Part shown: one piece after another, positions 61,391 through 64,000 of the stretch | Position numbering within the stretch: the stretch's first letter is position 1 | Layout: the number at the start of each line of letters is the position of its first letter | DNA from: CAYUVH01 sp964448135 | Lineage (GTDB): Bacteria > Verrucomicrobiota > Verrucomicrobiia > Limisphaerales > UBA8199 | Direction: 5' to 3' | Length of the DNA: 64,000 bases | Assembly: GCA_964448135.1 (NCBI GenBank) | Contig: CAYUVH010000022.1 | Coordinates: forward strand, 124,001-188,000 | The notes under the pieces: model-generated | What the model was told of the DNA's origin: nothing | What the model saw: the letters and a program-made list of their open reading frames with translations, nothing else | Database searches by the model: none | Made by a program: the position numbers and the translations under genes

Positions 61391-61987
61391 TCACTTCGGC
61401 CATTCCAGCGTATTCACGAATCGTTGAACCGCTTCCTCCGCATTCTTGCCCTCAGTGGCCGGATACGTGAAACGGTAGAGCACAAAATTCCGGTCCTTCG
61501 TGAAGAGATAAATCTGGGAGCGCACCCGCTGTTTCTTGCCGCCAAAATCCCGTGTGCAGGTGAATGACGCGTGCCAGCCCGCGTGCTTTTGCGCGCCGGA
61601 GTTGATTTCGCACTTTCCCTCGGAGATCAGTTTCGCGTCGGCAAAAGGATTCATCGCCGCGGCCTTGCAGGACGCAAAATGTCCCTCCAGGGTATTATCC
61701 GGCGGGTCCTTCACCATCGGATAGACGAACACCGTCGCCGCGATGCCATTGGTCAATTCATTGTAACCCACGCCCATGTCCCGGCCTGCGTCGTCGAACT
61801 CGGTCACCTTGGCTTCCCGCCTGAACCCCGCGATCTCCGGCGGAAACCAAAAGTGCGACGCGCGATTCGTGTAAGTGGCCTGCGGCTCCACGTGGGCGAT
61901 GTGTTGCGCCGCCATCGCCGGGGCTGTGCACAGAATGGCGAGGGCGGCCGGCAGTAGTTTGCGGAGGATGGAATGGAGCCCGCCCAT
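61391..61987 (-). CDS. Secreted protein of unknown function
   Basis: The 198-residue protein has a signal peptide (MGGLHSILRKLLPAALAILC, ending AMA) and a soluble alpha/beta domain with SHFWFPPEIAGFRREAKVTE, YPMVKDPPDNTLEGHF and KQRVRSQIYLFTKDRN. There are two or three Cys, so a disulfide is possible. I do not recognise the family. It lies 71 bp upstream of a sulfatase on the same strand, so it may be the first gene of the sulfatase cluster. The start is ATG 61987; the frame continues upstream without a clear start signal. Confidence 0.75.
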   Translation of the reverse strand: MGGLHSILRKLLPAALAILCTAPAMAAQHIAHVEPQATYTNRASHFWFPPEIAGFRREAKVTEFDDAGRDMGVGYNELTNGIAATVFVYPMVKDPPDNTLEGHFASCKAAAMNPFADAKLISEGKCEINSGAQKHAGWHASFTCTRDFGGKKQRVRSQIYLFTKDRNFVLYRFTYPATEGKNAEEAVQRFVNTLEWPK

Positions 61988-62311
61988 GTGAAACCAGAGA
62001 GTAGGTCGCCCCATTTCCCTTTGCAATAACCTTGCACGCGACCGCCTGCTCCTGGGTGCGATTGGAAGTGGGTGACATCTCTCTGCGGCAGATCAGGTGG
62101 CGATTTTCTATCATCCGATCACCAGTTACAGACTGCCGCCGTGAAATCTGCCAAAAAGTGAGGCTGCCCCGTGGGTCTCCCTCTCCCCGGGGGAGAGGGC
62201 CGGAGTGAGGGCGAGCTTCCTTTTCAGCGGAATCCTCACCCACTTTCAATCACACCCCCTGCTCCTGACGTAATCCTAATCTTAATCCTGATCCCCTCCC
62301 TCCTTCAGCCT
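61988..62311. other. Intergenic region with class C hairpin and TAATCC words
   Basis: This 324-bp stretch holds the class C element at 62176-62215 and a short array of hexamer-like words (TAATCCTAATCTTAATCCTG, from 62271). Near its right end the words CAGCCTTCAACCC run into the stop codon of the zinc-ribbon gene. No gene is supported. Confidence 0.6.
62176..62215. repeat. Class C hairpin repeat, second copy
   Basis: CCCTCTCCCC and GGGAGAGGG pair around GG, followed by CCGGAGTGAGGG. It matches the layout of the copy at 11318-11357 with a few changes. Confidence 0.7.
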
Positions 62312-62560
62312 TCAACCCTCCGTTTTCGGCACCCTGAGCGCTTCGGGCTGATCGGCATAAAACTCCACATAACCACACCCCATGCACACCCAGGCCGACA
62401 GCGTCGTCAACTGCATCCCCTTGAAAATCAGCGCCTCTGGTTTCCGAAAAGTCGCCACCGTCAGATCCTGAACCCCGTTTCCATGCCCGCGATCCACTGC
62501 TTTCGCGTCGGCCAGAATGTCTCCGCCCCCGCACTTCGGACATTTTCCACTCTGTTTCAT
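62312..62560 (-). CDS. Small zinc-ribbon protein
   Basis: The 82-residue protein has two Cys pairs, CPKCGGGD near the start and CMGCGYVEFYA near the end, about 50 residues apart, typical of a zinc ribbon. Between them lies a beta-rich stretch. Proteins of this kind are often annotated as zinc-ribbon domain proteins of unknown role. The stop codon lies within the word GGGTTGAAGG, part of a repeat. Confidence 0.8.
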   Translation of the reverse strand: MKQSGKCPKCGGGDILADAKAVDRGHGNGVQDLTVATFRKPEALIFKGMQLTTLSAWVCMGCGYVEFYADQPEALRVPKTEG

Positions 62561-62578
62561 AAGCTTGCCGGCCTTTAA

Positions 62579-62608
62579 CTCTCAACCCTCAACCTTCAAC
62601 CCTCAACT
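62579..62608. repeat. CAACCCT/CAACCTT word array
   Basis: The words CTCAACCCTCAACCTTCAAC recur with one-base changes over 30 bases. The array covers the last codons and the stop of the membrane gene that ends at 62589. A related array is near 32898. Confidence 0.65.
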
Positions 62609-62921
62609 CCTCCGCCCTCCTCCTCCGGTTCCAATTCCACCCCGTCAACCCCATCGCCCCGGCGCCCAACACCAGCGCCCCCACAAAAATCCAACGCGAA
62701 TTAAAGCTCCACCGCACCCGGTCGTTCACCGTTTCCGAAGCGCTGAACTGAAAATGCGATATCCCCCAATACCCGATGGCCAGTCCCACACACGCGGCAA
62801 TAAACGCCGCCCGCACCTTCTTCGTCCCGCCGCGCAGGTTTCAATACAAAGCCAGCCCCGACGCCCCGCAACTCACCGCGCACACCGCGCAGCACATGGC
62901 AATCAAACCACTCATCGTCAT
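62589..62921 (-). pseudogene. Small three-helix membrane protein broken by one in-frame TGA
   Basis: From ATG 62921, with GGAGG just ahead, the frame reads MTMSGLIAMCCAVCAVSCGA and SGLALY, then TGA at 62843-62841, then NLRGGTKKVRAAFIAACVGL and on to RRRRAEELRVEG. The frame is unchanged across the stop and the hydrophobicity pattern is continuous (three helices), so the gene looks intact apart from this codon. CGA to TGA (Arg to stop) is one step. A GTG at 62816 could still give the last 75 residues. Pseudogene, sequencing error or recoding are all possible. Confidence 0.65.
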
Positions 62922-62990
62922 GCCCTCCGTTTACCACCCCGCCTCACCCCTGAACATTACAAAAACGCGTTGACTTTGGATCATCTTGAA

Positions 62991-63761
62991 TCACTCATGC
63001 ACGTACGCCCAGTCGCCGATCTTCTCCGTGTCACCACCATAAATGTATTTTGGGTAGTTCGTTGTCGGCCAATAGAAGAAGACATCCCAGTTCATCATTC
63101 CCCATGAACAGTCGATCCGCAGTTCCCAGGGAGTGTCCCGCAGCACACGTTGCCCATCTGGACGGCCGAGCAGCAGTTCCAACTGCGGCAACGAGCCCCA
63201 ATTCGTTCCGAGGTGCCCGGGCAGCGCGCGGACCATTTCCATGCGATTGCTGTTGGCCCGCCACTGGTCCGCGTCGAAACGCACCGCATGGGTGACCTCC
63301 GGCATCCGGTCTACTCGCGCGTCCACCACGCGATTACTCTTGTCCAACGTCAGCGCGAGGATTGCGTGGCCGGGGTCGCCATCCGGATAAACCCATAGTC
63401 CAGTGGGAGGCCTGTCATTTCGCGACCCCAAGTCATACCAAACCAGGGAAGTCTGGCCGTTGGTGTTTGAGCCATACTTGAATTTGGGATACTCGCGCAG
63501 TCCCGTGCCGGGAACTTTTCTGAGGTAATCCGGCACTAGATCGACAAGGCTCTCGGGCGGATGCCCCTGGTCCGATGCATACTGGTTGATGGCAGCCACC
63601 AGTGGTGCCGCCCGCCTGCCTGCGCGGTCAAATCGGGCCTTTCGAAATGACCATGGTTCGAGGTCGAACAAATTATTCAACGTTGGCCAGGCCAGCCACA
63701 GGAGAAAGAGGCAAACCACCATCAACCCGAGGCAACCGAAGGTGAATTGCTTTGCTTTCAC
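62991..63761 (-). CDS. Membrane-anchored protein of unknown function
   Basis: The 256-residue protein has an N-terminal anchor (FTFGCLGLMVVCLFLLWLAW), then APLVAAINQYASDQGHPPES with LVDLVPDYLRKVPGTGLREY, a segment like that of pseudopilin-type proteins that follow a helix with a small beta domain, and a C-terminus with many Trp and Tyr. I do not recognise the rest. It lies 19 bp after the partial membrane gene at the window edge, so the two may be co-transcribed. Confidence 0.75.
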   Translation of the reverse strand: MKAKQFTFGCLGLMVVCLFLLWLAWPTLNNLFDLEPWSFRKARFDRAGRRAAPLVAAINQYASDQGHPPESLVDLVPDYLRKVPGTGLREYPKFKYGSNTNGQTSLVWYDLGSRNDRPPTGLWVYPDGDPGHAILALTLDKSNRVVDARVDRMPEVTHAVRFDADQWRANSNRMEMVRALPGHLGTNWGSLPQLELLLGRPDGQRVLRDTPWELRIDCSWGMMNWDVFFYWPTTNYPKYIYGGDTEKIGDWAYVHE

Positions 63762-63780
63762 TTGTTCTGTTCGGGTCGTT

Positions 63781-64000
63781 TCATGGAACCAGATATCTAA
63801 TCCCCAGGAGCGCGCCCACCGCCATCATCAGCCAAAGTGCCGGCGGCCACCAACGCGCCAGTTCCGCTCCTTCCCGAAGCGCCGCTTTGACCGGCCCCTT
63901 CTCGAACTGGTAAAAACAAAATGCCGTAAATGGACCGATGAAAATAACTAGTCGCGAAGGCGTTGCTCCCATCCACATGGCCCACATAAGTGCGATCATT
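63781..64000 (-). CDS. Membrane protein, cut by the window edge
   Basis: The frame is open to the right edge, and the ATG at 63999 may be internal. The visible 72 residues have two hydrophobic segments (LVIFIGPFTAFCFYQF and PPALWLMMAVGALLGIRYL) around a charged loop. No family is recognised. Confidence 0.6.
   Translation of the reverse strand, partial: MIALMWAMWMGATPSRLVIFIGPFTAFCFYQFEKGPVKAALREGAELARWWPPALWLMMAVGALLGIRYLVP

Overview
The window looks like a chromosomal segment from a GC-rich Verrucomicrobiota bacterium, most likely of the Pedosphaera/Limisphaerales type. Several things point there: the secreted proteins built from autotransporter-associated beta-strand repeats, a prepilin-like protein with a GFTLIELLVV leader, an ECF sigma factor fused to a membrane-anchored domain, sulfatases, a propeller-type histidine kinase, BBP2-type porins, and many intergenic hairpins made of short repeated words. 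The genus is inferred, not shown. I saw no rRNA, tRNA, CRISPR array, insertion sequence or prophage.

Region 1 (1-22.7 kb) is polysaccharide sensing and a large set of secreted proteins. It holds the end of a beta-sandwich protein, a GHL10-type glycosidase, a LuxR-type response regulator, a small unknown protein and a periplasmic-propeller sensor kinase. Divergent from the kinase come an autotransporter-repeat protein, a pseudopilin-like protein, a PL8 polysaccharide lyase and a second autotransporter-repeat protein. A Kelch plus beta-helix protein converges on the latter. Region 2 (22.9-32.8 kb) is envelope transport: an MlaE-F-D lipid importer, an MFP-ATPase-permease exporter in one operon with an RlmI-like methyltransferase, and an ExeA/GspB pair followed by an intramembrane CPBP protease.

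Region 3 (33-40.6 kb) has two paralogous BBP2 porins flanking a Gfo/Idh/MocA oxidoreductase, a sugar isomerase and a DUF72 protein. The second porin has a good sigma-54 type -24/-12 promoter candidate. Region 4 (39.8-46 kb) has a SAM methyltransferase, tadA, a NUDIX hydrolase, and opgG-X-opgH for osmoregulated periplasmic glucans, with an unknown overlapping gene between the two opg genes.

Region 5 (46.4-52.8 kb) has a SET protein, an isolated hydrogenase-accessory pair (a large unknown protein plus a maturation protease) behind a second sigma-54 candidate and a palindrome, and a Ku/LigD non-homologous end-joining operon in which LigD is split in two. Region 6 (52.9-64 kb) has a membrane-anchored ECF sigma factor with a neighbour carrying the same C-terminal domain, pyrC, a secreted thioredoxin, two sulfatases interleaved with unknown secreted or cytosolic proteins, a zinc-ribbon protein, a small membrane gene broken by one in-frame TGA, and two membrane proteins at the right edge.

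The most unusual non-coding signal is a set of long inverted repeats built from words such as AATGACGAAGCACGAAT or CTCCAAGGACCAAGCACC. They start within a few bases of stop codons, often between convergent genes, and look like a family of 3'-end elements. The best candidates for something undescribed are these elements, the sigma-54 linked hydrogenase-accessory pair without a hydrogenase, the unknown opgG-opgH intergene, and the sigma-factor/membrane-protein pair.
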